A stretch of 12,328 nt of DNA from Phycisphaerae bacterium (GCA_021604825.1 BQJS01000146.1:1-12328), one strand, 5' to 3'. Positions 1-7,162 are shown, counted from the stretch's first letter. Notes: generated by a model not told the origin, from the sequence alone. Translations and numbers: made by a program.

Positions 1-77
1 GTCGAAACTTGTCGGTTGCGCGGCTGTGACGGCATCACCGGCAGGCGTGTGAGCGGTGCGAACTCTCGACCTTCGAC

Positions 78-920
78 TTAGCCGGGGACCTTGATGTCCA
101 CTTCAGCTTCTTTGTCAGCCGAAATCGTGACGGTCACCGGGTCGAGATCCTCCGTTTCCTCGTGCCAACCGGCGATCGTGTATTCCCCGACCGGCAGCTC
201 GATGACGCAACTCCCATCCTTGCCCGTGACGGCGTGATAGGGGTGATCGAAGACGCCGACATAGGCACTCATCCATGGATGGACATCGCATTTGATCTTC
301 ACGATCTCCGGGCGTTTAAAATCGATGTCACGGACGTCGCCTTGCAACGGCTGTGCGAAGTTCGTTGACTTTTGCTTCTTGGCAAATGTGTGAATGTTGT
401 GCAGCGTCGCGTCTGAATTGCGAACTGTAAGTGTTTGGGTCGTCATAATTGCTTGTACGTGCGGCGTATACATGCAGCCCTTCTGGTCGAGCAAAGCTTT
501 GGTCTTGGGTGCTTCAAATGCAGAATCCTCGGCTACATCTTTGACGAAACAAATGACATTACGGACGGTCATGGTCTTGTTGACGATCAGGTTTGCGTTG
601 CCGACCCTTTGGCCGTTGTTGGCCTGCACACAAGCTGGGTTGCCAGCCATGTTGAGGACAACGCGTTTGGGACGACTTGCACCTTGGTAGCGGGCGGTAA
701 TCTTAACAGTCCCAATTGCAGGGCTGGCCGGGGGAGTCTTGACGTCGCCCGGGTCGTTCGGTTTTGGCGTCGCTGCCGGTTTGGGCGTTGGCGTCGATGC
801 GGGTGATGCCGATGCCGACGGCTTGGATTCTTTCTCAGCCGGTGAACACGCGCCGATGAGCAATCCCAGAAGTGCGATCGCATAAGTGATTGCATTACGA
901 TTAATTGAATTGCCGTTCAT
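78..920 (-). CDS. Cupredoxin-like lipoprotein with C-terminal carboxypeptidase-regulatory-like region
   Basis: A 280-residue exported protein. Residues 1-25 form a lipoprotein signal: a hydrophobic stretch followed by the lipobox LIGAC, with the lipidated cysteine at 25. Residues 26-68 are a Pro/Ala/Ser/Thr/Lys-rich linker. The body resembles the plastocyanin-like proteins common in planctomycetes and acidobacteria: LHNIH (H174, H177), then CDVHPWM (C211, H214, M217), which supplies the Cys-His-Met set of a type 1 copper site. The last 60 residues (DGSCVIELPVGEYTIAGWHE) look like a carboxypeptidase-regulatory beta-sandwich. The ATG at 920 has GGAGAG (927-932) about six bases upstream. A redox or copper-binding role at the cell surface is inferred; the partner is unknown. 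It lies 45 bases downstream of the zinc-ribbon gene and could share its transcript. Confidence 0.85.
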   Translation of the reverse strand: MNGNSINRNAITYAIALLGLLIGACSPAEKESKPSASASPASTPTPKPAATPKPNDPGDVKTPPASPAIGTVKITARYQGASRPKRVVLNMAGNPACVQANNGQRVGNANLIVNKTMTVRNVICFVKDVAEDSAFEAPKTKALLDQKGCMYTPHVQAIMTTQTLTVRNSDATLHNIHTFAKKQKSTNFAQPLQGDVRDIDFKRPEIVKIKCDVHPWMSAYVGVFDHPYHAVTGKDGSCVIELPVGEYTIAGWHEETEDLDPVTVTISADKEAEVDIKVPG

Positions 921-965
921 TCAACGCTCTCCAAATTCAATAATTCAATTGATATGCAAACTCGA

Positions 966-1574
966 TCACTCCGAGCCACCTGCTGGACTCGACCCGCCAT
1001 TGGGACTCGATCCTTCAGAGCCCTTCGGCGCTTGACCTTCGCCTGACCCTTTGGATCGATTGCGGCGGGATCGACGTCCTCGATTGCGTGAACCATTGCC
1101 GCGCCGATTGCCACTTCGCTGCGAATCGTTCCCGCCGTTGGATTTCTTTTCACCGTCTCCGGTTTTGGATTCGCCTTGGCTATTTTTGTCTTTGTTCGAT
1201 CCGGTTTTCTTTCCTGATCCGGACGATGAGCCGCGACGCGAATCATTTCGCCGACCACCGCGTCCGCGCCGACCCGACTGCTCTTTTTCGGCGGCGGGTC
1301 TCTTGGCGTAACCCTCTTCAATGTCGATACCCAGTTTCACCTGACATGCGGGGCAATAGAACTTGCCGCCTTCAACAGACTTCGGTTCGGAATCGGGCTC
1401 TGCATCGCCGACCAACGCCAACCGCACCCATCCATCGTGCATGGCCTCCTTCGCAACCACCGATTCGTCACAATCGGTGCAAGGAAAGACGGTGGCTGCC
1501 TCGTCGGCCATCGTCTTGGAGGCCAACTCCCACCAACCCCACTGCTCGGCGTCTTTGATTAAGATCTTTTCCAT
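966..1574 (-). CDS. Zinc-ribbon protein with long Gly/Ser/Arg-rich basic tail
   Basis: A 202-residue cytoplasmic protein of unknown function. The N-terminal 90 residues hold two CxxC pairs, C32-C35 (CTDC) and C74-C77 (CPAC), spaced as in a zinc ribbon. Residues 98-202 are low complexity: runs of RG/RR such as SGRRGRGGRR and RGRRSRRNRS, mixed with Gly, Ser, Asn, Lys and Glu, and no hydrophobic core. A tail of this kind is typical of disordered nucleic-acid-binding regions, so RNA or DNA binding is a reasonable guess but not shown. There is no signal peptide or membrane segment. The ATG at 1574 has no clear Shine-Dalgarno site; no other start keeps the whole ribbon. It follows the lipoprotein hydrolase after a 98-base gap containing a terminator-like hairpin, so it probably has its own promoter. 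Confidence 0.7.
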   Translation of the reverse strand: MEKILIKDAEQWGWWELASKTMADEAATVFPCTDCDESVVAKEAMHDGWVRLALVGDAEPDSEPKSVEGGKFYCPACQVKLGIDIEEGYAKRPAAEKEQSGRRGRGGRRNDSRRGSSSGSGKKTGSNKDKNSQGESKTGDGEKKSNGGNDSQRSGNRRGNGSRNRGRRSRRNRSKGSGEGQAPKGSEGSSPNGGSSPAGGSE

Positions 1575-1650
1575 TCGTTATTCGTATCGCGTCTGTGTTT
1601 TCGGAACCACTCAATGACTATCGCGAAGTTAACCGAAGCGGGTCCAACTG

Positions 1651-1671
1651 CCAACAAAAGAAGTTTGTCGG
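1651..1671 (-). terminator. Hairpin just after the alpha/beta hydrolase stop codon
   Basis: On the minus strand CCGACAAA and TTTGTTGG form an eight-pair stem (one G-U pair) around the five-base loop CTTCT, starting one base after the hydrolase TGA. There is no U tract, so it is either a U-less terminator or a 3'-end stabilising structure. Confidence 0.45.
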
Positions 1672-1672
1672 A

Positions 1673-2737
1673 TCAGCGAGGATCGAGATCGGCTTCACTT
1701 AAACTCATGCGCGTAGCCGATTGAGCTTGCGTTGGCGGTTGTAACTGAAACGGCTCGTATGTTGCAGTAAATTGATCGTTTTCATGAGTGCCGGATGTTT
1801 GGAAGTAATGGTGGGCGTCAACCTCGTTGCGTACGTGCGCCCTCATGAACAAACCGACCCAGTCGGCGGCGACGGCAATCGAAATGTCCTGCTCGATGAG
1901 CGGGGTGCTTGAGTCGGTGACGGTTCCTGGCGGATTGTTCAAATCATTGATGGCGAAATGGTTGGCACGTTTCAATTGGACCAGTTGCTTGGAGCCATTG
2001 CGTATTGCATCGTATGTCTGCTCTATGTCGGCTGAATCGGCAACCGAGTCGCGATCGCCCGACACCAGTTGTATGGGCAAGCCCTTCGCATCGACCGAAA
2101 TCACGTCACCCGTTAGTTCGACGAGATGCGAGCCGTAGACCGACACGGCGCGTAACGAATTCGGTCGCTCAAAGGCCATCGCGCAAAACGGAAAATTGCA
2201 GTCCCCTTGCACCAATGTGAGCGCTGTCGCGCCGCCGAACGAGTGTCCAAAAATTCCGATACGCTCCAGGTCAATGACGTCAAACAGTTGATCGGAAAAA
2301 TCATTTGCGCGGGTGTTCAAGTAAGTAAGAACATCTCGGACGCTTGCCGTCGAAGTGAAGTACCCAAGAGGCGAATTGTGATTGGCGGATGCTACGACAA
2401 AACCGTGTGCGGCAATTCGTGCGCAGAATCCGGAGTAGTACGACTTGTGTACCCGTGCCCCTTGAAGAACGATGACGACTGGCGTAGGTCGATCGGCATC
2501 GATCGGTACATAAAGATCGATTGCGCTCGAGCCATCTTGGAACGAGTCGGTGATACGCTCCACGGTCGTGTGTTTTGGCGCGGCGATTCCTTCTAGTCCG
2601 AGTCCGATGACTTCGAGCGAAATGGGAGGCGATGGTTCAAACGTTGGACCATTGCAACCGAGCAACACAAATAACACCGCCACTGCAAGCAACTGCGTCG
2701 CTCGATTCCTTGATGTCATGTTGAGTCGAGCGTGCAT
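1673..2737 (-). CDS. Lipoprotein alpha/beta hydrolase (PAF-acetylhydrolase / dienelactone-hydrolase type)
   Basis: A 354-residue secreted esterase or lipase-like protein. Residues 7-28 are a lipoprotein signal ending in VLLGC, with the lipidated cysteine at 28. The fold shows an oxyanion-strand region (PVVIVLQGARVHK), the nucleophile elbow GHSFGG with Ser166, a likely acid in SGDRDSV (D228 or D230) and a likely catalytic His260 in RANHFAIND. This order and the spacing to the elbow fit the platelet-activating-factor acetylhydrolase-like family; the real substrate cannot be read from the sequence. The ATG at 2737 lies seven bases after the Nudix stop and suggests translational coupling; the ATG at 2719 would also keep the whole signal peptide, and longer upstream starts would run into the Nudix gene. 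No clear Shine-Dalgarno site precedes either ATG. Confidence 0.85.
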   Translation of the reverse strand: MHARLNMTSRNRATQLLAVAVLFVLLGCNGPTFEPSPPISLEVIGLGLEGIAAPKHTTVERITDSFQDGSSAIDLYVPIDADRPTPVVIVLQGARVHKSYYSGFCARIAAHGFVVASANHNSPLGYFTSTASVRDVLTYLNTRANDFSDQLFDVIDLERIGIFGHSFGGATALTLVQGDCNFPFCAMAFERPNSLRAVSVYGSHLVELTGDVISVDAKGLPIQLVSGDRDSVADSADIEQTYDAIRNGSKQLVQLKRANHFAINDLNNPPGTVTDSSTPLIEQDISIAVAADWVGLFMRAHVRNEVDAHHYFQTSGTHENDQFTATYEPFQLQPPTQAQSATRMSLSEADLDPR

Positions 2738-2744
2738 CAGGATT

Positions 2745-3320
2745 TCAAGACTTACCGGCAGTTGAATTTGTCGTTTGCGAGGGAGCGCGTTGAAGCCATT
2801 TACGGCGCATCCGGTAGATCGAATGATCGAGGTCCATTTTTTCAAGTTCGCTGGCATCGAACCAACCAAGGTCGTGAGATTCGTCGCTGACGGTAAGCTT
2901 GTCGCAATTGGCTTGCAGCAAAAAGCGCACGTCGAAATGCTCGTGGGCTGGGACGTTCTTGTGGGGTGGAATCGTGTGAATATCCAGGTCGAAGATGCTC
3001 GAATCGACTACGCTAATGGCATTAATGCCCGACTCCTCTTGGGCTTCGCGTAGCGCCACGTCGAGCACGTTTTTTTCACCGTCCGCGTGTCCGCCAACTT
3101 GGAGCCAGCAATCCAACTTGCGATGGTGCGTCAACAACACCTTGCAACCCGTTGGGTTCAACAGCCAAGCCGATCCGGTGATGTGCCCGACGGCCAGCGA
3201 TCGCTCAAAACAATCCGAATGCGATTGCACGAATTCGACAAATCGCTGCCGGCACACGGTGTCGCGTTCGTCGCACGGAACGTATTGATTCAACAATGTT
3301 AGAAACGGTTGTCGATGCAC
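2745..3320 (-). CDS. Nudix hydrolase
   Basis: A 191-residue cytoplasmic Nudix protein, expected to hydrolyse a nucleoside diphosphate linked to another group. The Nudix box runs over about residues 76-98: it begins GGHADG and ends REAQEESGI, which supplies the catalytic R-E-x-x-E-E-x-G core. The conserved Glu five residues after the first Gly (GxxxxxE) is replaced by Lys, with a Glu one place earlier. The sequence CFERSLAVGHITGSAWLL upstream of the box is shared with a widespread uncharacterised Nudix group, so the substrate is open. The start is GTG at 3320; it gives the MHR N-terminus I remember from relatives. It begins 18 bases after the trpF-like stop and ends 7 bases before the hydrolase start, so the three genes look like one operon. 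Confidence 0.88.
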   Translation of the reverse strand: MHRQPFLTLLNQYVPCDERDTVCRQRFVEFVQSHSDCFERSLAVGHITGSAWLLNPTGCKVLLTHHRKLDCWLQVGGHADGEKNVLDVALREAQEESGINAISVVDSSIFDLDIHTIPPHKNVPAHEHFDVRFLLQANCDKLTVSDESHDLGWFDASELEKMDLDHSIYRMRRKWLQRAPSQTTNSTAGKS

Positions 3321-3338
3321 AAGTCGGTTTCCCAGCGG

Positions 3339-4007
3339 CTATGCTGATTTACTCACGTTGCTTGAGAACGCGGCGAGTTTGGCCTCATCAAGATTGCCAT
3401 CGGTGCGGACGCCCGAACAAATGTCGACGCCGAACGGATGAACCATCGCGATCGCGTCGGCAACGTTGTCGGCATTCAAGCCGCCCGCGAGGTAAAGCGG
3501 AACATCCACGGCCTCGCGAATTTGGCGGCTGATCTGCCAGTTGTGTGTCCGTCCGGTTCCGCCCAACTCCTTGGTCGCCAGCTTTGGATTTCCGGAATCG
3601 AGCAAGATGGCGTTAACGTGCGGAGCGACTTGGCGAGCCTCCTCGATTGACTCATCGCCAAGGACATGTATGACCTGAACGAGAGCGATTCCCGGTAATG
3701 CCGCGCGAAGATCCTGATGCGTCCCGCTCGTCAGATTGTCGACGATTTGCACCGTATTCACACCGCACCGCCGCTGCTGATTGATGATGTCCGCAACGTT
3801 TTGATGGCTGGTCAGCAAGAATGACGCAACGCCCGGCGGAATCGTCCTTGCGATTTCTGCGATGAGTGATTCGGAAATCACGCCCGGCCCGCTCGGCATC
3901 GATGCCACCAAGCCCAGCGCGGACGCACCATAGGCGACGGCCAACTTCGCTTCGTCGATGCTGGAGATACAACAAATCTTGAATCGGGTGCGGTTCGGTG
4001 CATGCAT
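3339..4007 (-). CDS. trpF: Phosphoribosylanthranilate isomerase-like TIM-barrel protein
   Basis: A 222-residue (beta/alpha)8-barrel protein of the PRAI family. It begins KICCISS (usual form KICG), giving the catalytic-cysteine position at C12. D137 in LLDSG matches the catalytic aspartate, followed by GGTGRTHNW, then LAGGL and DICSGV, which form the phosphate-binding end of the barrel. It belongs to a divergent branch with VASMPSGPGVI where canonical TrpF has an SPR/SKR arginine. Canonical TrpF isomerises phosphoribosylanthranilate in tryptophan synthesis. No other trp gene is nearby and the operon partners are a Nudix hydrolase and an esterase, so this paralogue may have another substrate. 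The ATG at 4007 lies six bases downstream of a perfect TATAAT and has no Shine-Dalgarno site, suggesting a leaderless message. Confidence 0.8.
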   Translation of the reverse strand: MHAPNRTRFKICCISSIDEAKLAVAYGASALGLVASMPSGPGVISESLIAEIARTIPPGVASFLLTSHQNVADIINQQRRCGVNTVQIVDNLTSGTHQDLRAALPGIALVQVIHVLGDESIEEARQVAPHVNAILLDSGNPKLATKELGGTGRTHNWQISRQIREAVDVPLYLAGGLNADNVADAIAMVHPFGVDICSGVRTDGNLDEAKLAAFSSNVSKSA

Positions 4008-4013
4008 GCGGGC

Positions 4014-4019
4014 ATTATA
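4014..4019 (-). promoter_or_regulatory. -10 box of the trpF-like operon
   Basis: The minus strand reads TATAAT, a perfect sigma-70 -10 hexamer, six bases before the ATG at 4007. The expected start of transcription falls on the start codon itself. The -35 region is poor (TGTACT at 16 bases spacing), so strength and exact start are uncertain. Confidence 0.5.
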
Positions 4020-4082
4020 TTGTTGATTGCTCGCGAGTACATACGCATTGGGCCAAGACCTATGGCATTGGAATGGCGGCGG

Positions 4083-4112
4083 TTGAAAATTCTGGGCGAT
4101 GCTCCATATGAT
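4083..4112 (+). promoter_or_regulatory. Likely msrA promoter
   Basis: TTGAAA (4083-4088) and TATGAT (4107-4112) are separated by 18 bases, each with one mismatch to sigma-70 consensus. Transcription would start near 4119, giving a leader of about 67 nt before msrA. Confidence 0.45.
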
Positions 4113-4185
4113 GTTCCAAGTGCAGACACGACATCACGCCTGTTGAGTCAGAATTGAGGCTTGTCAATGAGAGGTGATTTGAAAC

Positions 4186-4662
4186 ATGAAGCTTGAAAAA
4201 GCCACGTTTGCTGCCGGATGTTTCTGGGGCATTGAAGCGAATTTCAGAAGCATCAACGGTGTCGTCGACGCAGCAGTCGGATACTGCAACGGAACCACGA
4301 CCAACCCCACGTACGAAGAAGTGTGCCGCAAGAATACGGGCCACGCCGAAGTCGTCGAAGTTGATTTCGATGCCGACGTCGTCGGCTTTGACGAACTGCT
4401 AAATGCATTTTGGAACATGCACAATCCGACCACGTTAAATCGACAGGGCCCCGACGTGGGCTCGCAGTACCGCTCGGCGATTTTTGTACACGACGACGAG
4501 CAGCGCCGATTGGCAGAAGCGTCAAAAGAGCGAATCGACGCGAGCGAACAATTCAGTAGTCCGATCGTGACCGAGATAAGTGATGCCGCCGTGTTCTATC
4601 GCGCTGAAGAATACCATCAACGCTATGTCGAGAAGAATGGTGGAAGTGCATGTTCGATGTAG
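4186..4662 (+). CDS. msrA: Peptide methionine-S-sulfoxide reductase MsrA
   Basis: A 158-residue cytoplasmic enzyme that reduces the S epimer of methionine sulfoxide in proteins. The signature GCFWG gives catalytic Cys12; further family landmarks are VGYCNG, PTYEEVC, GHAEVVEVDFD, FWNMHNPT and the GPDVGSQYRSAIF block; EEYHQRY lies near the end. A C-terminal Cys (residue 157 region, GSACSM) could serve as the resolving cysteine for thioredoxin-dependent recycling; this is inferred. Length is typical of single-domain MsrA with no fused MsrB. GAGAGG lies 11 bases before the ATG, a slightly long spacing. It is the only plus-strand gene here, divergent from the trpF-like operon and convergent with aat. 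Confidence 0.96.
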   Translation: MKLEKATFAAGCFWGIEANFRSINGVVDAAVGYCNGTTTNPTYEEVCRKNTGHAEVVEVDFDADVVGFDELLNAFWNMHNPTTLNRQGPDVGSQYRSAIFVHDDEQRRLAEASKERIDASEQFSSPIVTEISDAAVFYRAEEYHQRYVEKNGGSACSM

Positions 4663-4671
4663 TCTCGCGAT

Positions 4672-4716
4672 GGTTTGCCAGTGGGCGGGTTTGCCAGTGG
4701 GCGGGTTTGCCAGTGG
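4672..4716 (+). repeat. 16-bp tandem repeat, nearly three copies
   Basis: The unit GGTTTGCCAGTGGGCG occurs at 4672-4687 and 4688-4703 without a mismatch, and its first 13 bases again at 4704-4716. It starts ten bases after the msrA stop codon. It does not fit a CRISPR, which would need spacers. Slippage duplication is the simplest origin. Confidence 0.95.
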
Positions 4717-4802
4717 ATTGATGAATGATTCACAACGGATGGTGATCGACTTGGCGCCTTACATTTGCGCGAATTTTTAGATCGATCACGTTCACGATCA
4801 GA

Positions 4803-4836
4803 CGCCGTAGTACGAACGGCGGGCTTAGCTATTTTT
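4803..4836 (+). terminator. Possible terminator for msrA
   Basis: CGCCGT (4803-4808) and ACGGCG (4816-4821) form a perfect six-pair stem with a seven-base loop. A run of five T follows only at 4832-4836, ten bases after the stem, so it is not a textbook intrinsic terminator. Confidence 0.35.
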
Positions 4837-5097
4837 ACAAAGTCAGCGTTGATCGCAATAAACAAGGGTGAATTAAAGCAGCGAGTACCACGATCCTCGA
4901 TTTGATTGCCACAGGATTAATTGCGATTCTTGAATAAAATGCTTGCCCCAACGCGGAATTCGGATGATGTTTACAAGGAGAGAGAGTACGGAGCTTCTTT
5001 CCCCTCCTCCTGTAGAAGGCGCCGCGAATGCGTTTTGTCGCCGTTCGTGGCGTCTTCGTTAAGTTCCGGACCGAGCGTTGTTCATCCGGCAATTGAC

Positions 5098-5682
5098 TCA
5101 ATCAGTCAACTTGCAAGCCACTCCTAACGCACGCTCCAACCGCTCGACGTATTCATCGCGGGGGATTTCCAAACAATTGAATTGCATGAGATGATCTGTC
5201 GTGAACTGCGTGTCGAGCAGCTGAAATCCGCGCTCGCGCATCTGTTCAACCAAATACACTAGCGCGATTTTTGAAGCATTGGTTGCGCGATGGAACATGC
5301 TCTCGCCACAAAACACGCCGCCCAACGCCACACCGTACAGACCGCCCACCAGTTCACCGTCGCGCCACGTTTCGACGGAGTGCGCAAAACCCAAGCGATG
5401 CAACTCGATGTATGCGTCTCGAATTTCGTTGCTGATCCACGTGCCTTCGTGTCGATCGGCGCAGGCTTCGATGACGCGAGCGAACGCATGGTTGATTCGC
5501 AATTCAAAAGGCTCTTGCCGATAGAGCTTTGCAAGGTTCTTGGGAACGTGAAATTGATCGAGATCAATGATGGCCCGAGGGTCCGGAGCAAACCAGAGAA
5601 TCTCGCCGTCATCGTCGGCCATCGGAAAAATGCCCTGCGAGTAGGCGCTGAGCAAAAGTTTGGGGGTGAGCTTGACGTTCAT
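5098..5682 (-). CDS. aat: Leucyl/phenylalanyl-tRNA-protein transferase
   Basis: A 194-residue cytoplasmic transferase that attaches Leu or Phe from aminoacyl-tRNA to proteins with N-terminal Lys or Arg, marking them for the ClpS/ClpAP N-degron pathway. Diagnostic segments are LLLSAYSQGIFPM at residues 9-21, ILWFAPDPRAII, the block WISNEIRDAYIELHRLGFAHSVE, GGLYGVALGGVFCGESMF and the C-terminal LLDTQFTTDHL. It is shorter than the E. coli enzyme because it lacks most of the N-terminal extension. The ATG at 5682 was chosen since homology begins there and it sits one base after the TAA of the HAD gene; a longer upstream frame overlaps that gene. No Shine-Dalgarno site is obvious, which fits translational coupling to the upstream gene. 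Confidence 0.95.
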   Translation of the reverse strand: MNVKLTPKLLLSAYSQGIFPMADDDGEILWFAPDPRAIIDLDQFHVPKNLAKLYRQEPFELRINHAFARVIEACADRHEGTWISNEIRDAYIELHRLGFAHSVETWRDGELVGGLYGVALGGVFCGESMFHRATNASKIALVYLVEQMRERGFQLLDTQFTTDHLMQFNCLEIPRDEYVERLERALGVACKLTD

Positions 5683-5683
5683 A

Positions 5684-6430
5684 TTATCGCGGAAGATCGA
5701 ATTCAAAATGATCCAATAGGTCGCAGATTTCGCGTACACAAATGTCCGGTTTGTGCTTCGTCTTGGTTGGCATCCCAGGCGCACGCAGAGCCGCATGCAT
5801 GCCGACGCGACGGGCTCCGACGACATCAATGTGGGGTTTGTCGCCAACGTACAGCGCCCGTTCTGGTGCGACGTCCAGTTGCTTCAGAGCTTCCGTGAAT
5901 ATCCTGGCGTTGGGTTTCGGGACGCCGAACGCGCACGAGAATATCCGCACCGGGAAAAACTCCAGCAGGCCTTCCTGGGCAAGATGATCCTCAAGTCCGC
6001 TTGGCGGGGCCACCGTGTTTGAAATCAATCCAATCTTCAAACCAGCGTCTCGTATCGTCCGAAGCGTGTCAGCCGTTTTCCCATGGGCACGAGCCAAGGC
6101 TTTATTGGGGCTGTAGAGCAGCCGGGCCAATTCTTCAGCGTCTTCGGCCTTCAGAGTGAAGCCAAGTCTTGTATGCAGGTGTGACAACTCCCGCATCGGA
6201 TCAAGTTCAGTTCCGGTCATTCGCGACCAAACGTACGCCCGAGCCAATCTCGATATGATGCGGCGGCGATACACCTTCGTTGGCGGAGGGGAATACCCCA
6301 ACGAAGTCAAATGCCCGCGCGCTAATTCTGCACCGGCTTTCAGTTCTGCGTACGATTCCTTGCGTTCGAAATCGAGCAGCGTGCCACCGATGTCGAAGAC
6401 AACGGCTTGAATGTTTTTGATCCAGTCCAC
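5684..6430 (-). CDS. HAD-superfamily hydrolase-like protein
   Basis: A 248-residue protein with a C1-capped haloacid-dehalogenase fold. Motif I is VVFDIGGTLLD: the nucleophile D13 is present but the usual second Asp (position 15) is Gly. Motif II is LISNT (S137), motif III is Lys172 in VPKPNARIF, and motif IV is VGDKPHIDVVGA (D197, D202). The helical cap spans about residues 22-110. Loss of the second Asp removes the usual general acid/base, so it may be a slow phosphatase, have a different chemistry or act as a binding protein; substrate unknown. The start is GTG at 6430, the only standard start between an in-frame TAG and motif I. No Shine-Dalgarno site is seen and a -10-like TATCAT lies seven bases upstream. 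Its stop is one base from the aat start, so the two form an operon. Confidence 0.88.
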   Translation of the reverse strand: MDWIKNIQAVVFDIGGTLLDFERKESYAELKAGAELARGHLTSLGYSPPPTKVYRRRIISRLARAYVWSRMTGTELDPMRELSHLHTRLGFTLKAEDAEELARLLYSPNKALARAHGKTADTLRTIRDAGLKIGLISNTVAPPSGLEDHLAQEGLLEFFPVRIFSCAFGVPKPNARIFTEALKQLDVAPERALYVGDKPHIDVVGARRVGMHAALRAPGMPTKTKHKPDICVREICDLLDHFEFDLPR

Positions 6431-6437
6431 GTGATTA

Positions 6438-6467
6438 ATGATAGGCTATGAATGTGCGGGACGCCAA
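6438..6467 (-). promoter_or_regulatory. Likely promoter of the HAD-aat operon
   Basis: On the minus strand TTGGCG (6462-6467) and TATCAT (6438-6443) are 18 bases apart. The -10 ends seven bases before the GTG start, so the message would begin at or next to the start codon and lack a leader. Confidence 0.4.
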
Positions 6468-6508
6468 AGTTGACAGTGCCTGAAATGGCGTTAGGGCGAG
6501 GTGACTGA

Positions 6509-7099
6509 TCACGCACGGTTGCGGTAGAGTTGCTTGTCAACTACGGCTGACATCGCCGCAGTGTCCAGTGAACCGCCCAGGAATTGATTGATCGAATCGA
6601 TGCGGTCGGAAGGGTCTGAAATCAATCGATTGTAGTTGACGTAGAGCGTTTCCATGACGGCGTGCTTTTGTAGGAAGTCGGTCACCTGTTCCAGGTGCAA
6701 TAGAAACATGCGTTTCATTTCATCGTCGGATATTTCTGGTTTGTAAGTTCCCCGGCGGATGAGCATTTTCTTCTGCGACGCCAAAACTTCATCGATGTTT
6801 CGACGCATGAATACGATCTTGTAACGAACCGAGCCATCGGTGGGCAGATCAAGCAGCAACTGCGAAATCGCTTTGATAACTTTCCCGTTGGCATCACGCA
6901 GCCATGTTGAATCGGACTTCAACTTCTTGATACGCTCCAGTTCAAAGTAACCCTTGGGGTTATCCTCGTCAGCCGTGCGCTCGCCGTCCACGACAAGCTC
7001 CATCCCGCCGGCTTGGAGCATCGACATCATCATCGACGTACCCGATCGCGGCAGCCCGGATACGAGCGTCACCGTGCTGTTGGTTTCTTGAGCATTCAT
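6509..7099 (-). CDS. Small sulfotransferase-family protein
   Basis: A 196-residue protein with the PAPS-binding 5' loop near its N-terminus: SGLPRSGTSMMMSML at residues 14-28 (GLPRSGTS). A 3'-phosphate-binding segment is likely at KIVFMRRNIDEVLASQ (94-109), and LYVNYNRLISDP near 152-163 resembles the family's conserved (Y)E-L strand. Sulfotransferases move a sulfonate from PAPS to a hydroxyl or amine; the acceptor here is unknown. It is shorter than most members, which run to 250-300 residues, so the acceptor-binding part is reduced; a kinase-like P-loop NTPase is the alternative. The ATG at 7099 has AGGA about eight bases upstream. It lies alone between nrnA and the HAD-aat pair. Confidence 0.8.
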   Translation of the reverse strand: MNAQETNSTVTLVSGLPRSGTSMMMSMLQAGGMELVVDGERTADEDNPKGYFELERIKKLKSDSTWLRDANGKVIKAISQLLLDLPTDGSVRYKIVFMRRNIDEVLASQKKMLIRRGTYKPEISDDEMKRMFLLHLEQVTDFLQKHAVMETLYVNYNRLISDPSDRIDSINQFLGGSLDTAAMSAVVDKQLYRNRA

Positions 7100-7162
7100 A
7101 CGGGTATCCTAGTGTATTTCGATAACAGGTGCTAAGTCGGATTGGATTGCGATTGAACGGTG

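Larger units (their letters stand above)
4663..5097. other. Convergent intergenic region between msrA and aat
   Basis: No convincing gene in 435 bases. Short open frames on both strands lack family features and mostly need TTG starts or overlap aat. The region holds a three-copy tandem repeat just after msrA, an inverted repeat with a later T run near 4803-4836, and a purine-rich GGAGAGAGAG stretch near 4978. Confidence 0.6.

Noticed and set aside
1051..1558. Long plus-strand frames over the zinc-ribbon gene
   Set aside because: They are Arg/Pro-rich antisense shadows of the Gly/Ser/Arg-rich tail.
2738..2869. Upstream extension of the lipoprotein hydrolase to 2869
   Set aside because: It would overlap the Nudix gene by 125 bases and bury the signal peptide 40 residues inside the protein.
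4672..4716. CRISPR-like array
   Set aside because: The 16-bp units are directly adjacent with no spacers.
4835..5101. 88-codon minus frame after aat
   Set aside because: TTG start, overlaps the aat end, basic composition without any family feature.
4921..5127. 68-codon plus frame in the msrA-aat gap
   Set aside because: Runs antisense into the aat end, no family feature, no good ribosome site.
5683..5847. Upstream extension of the aat frame to 5847
   Set aside because: It lies wholly inside the HAD gene in another frame, and homology to Aat begins at the ATG at 5682.
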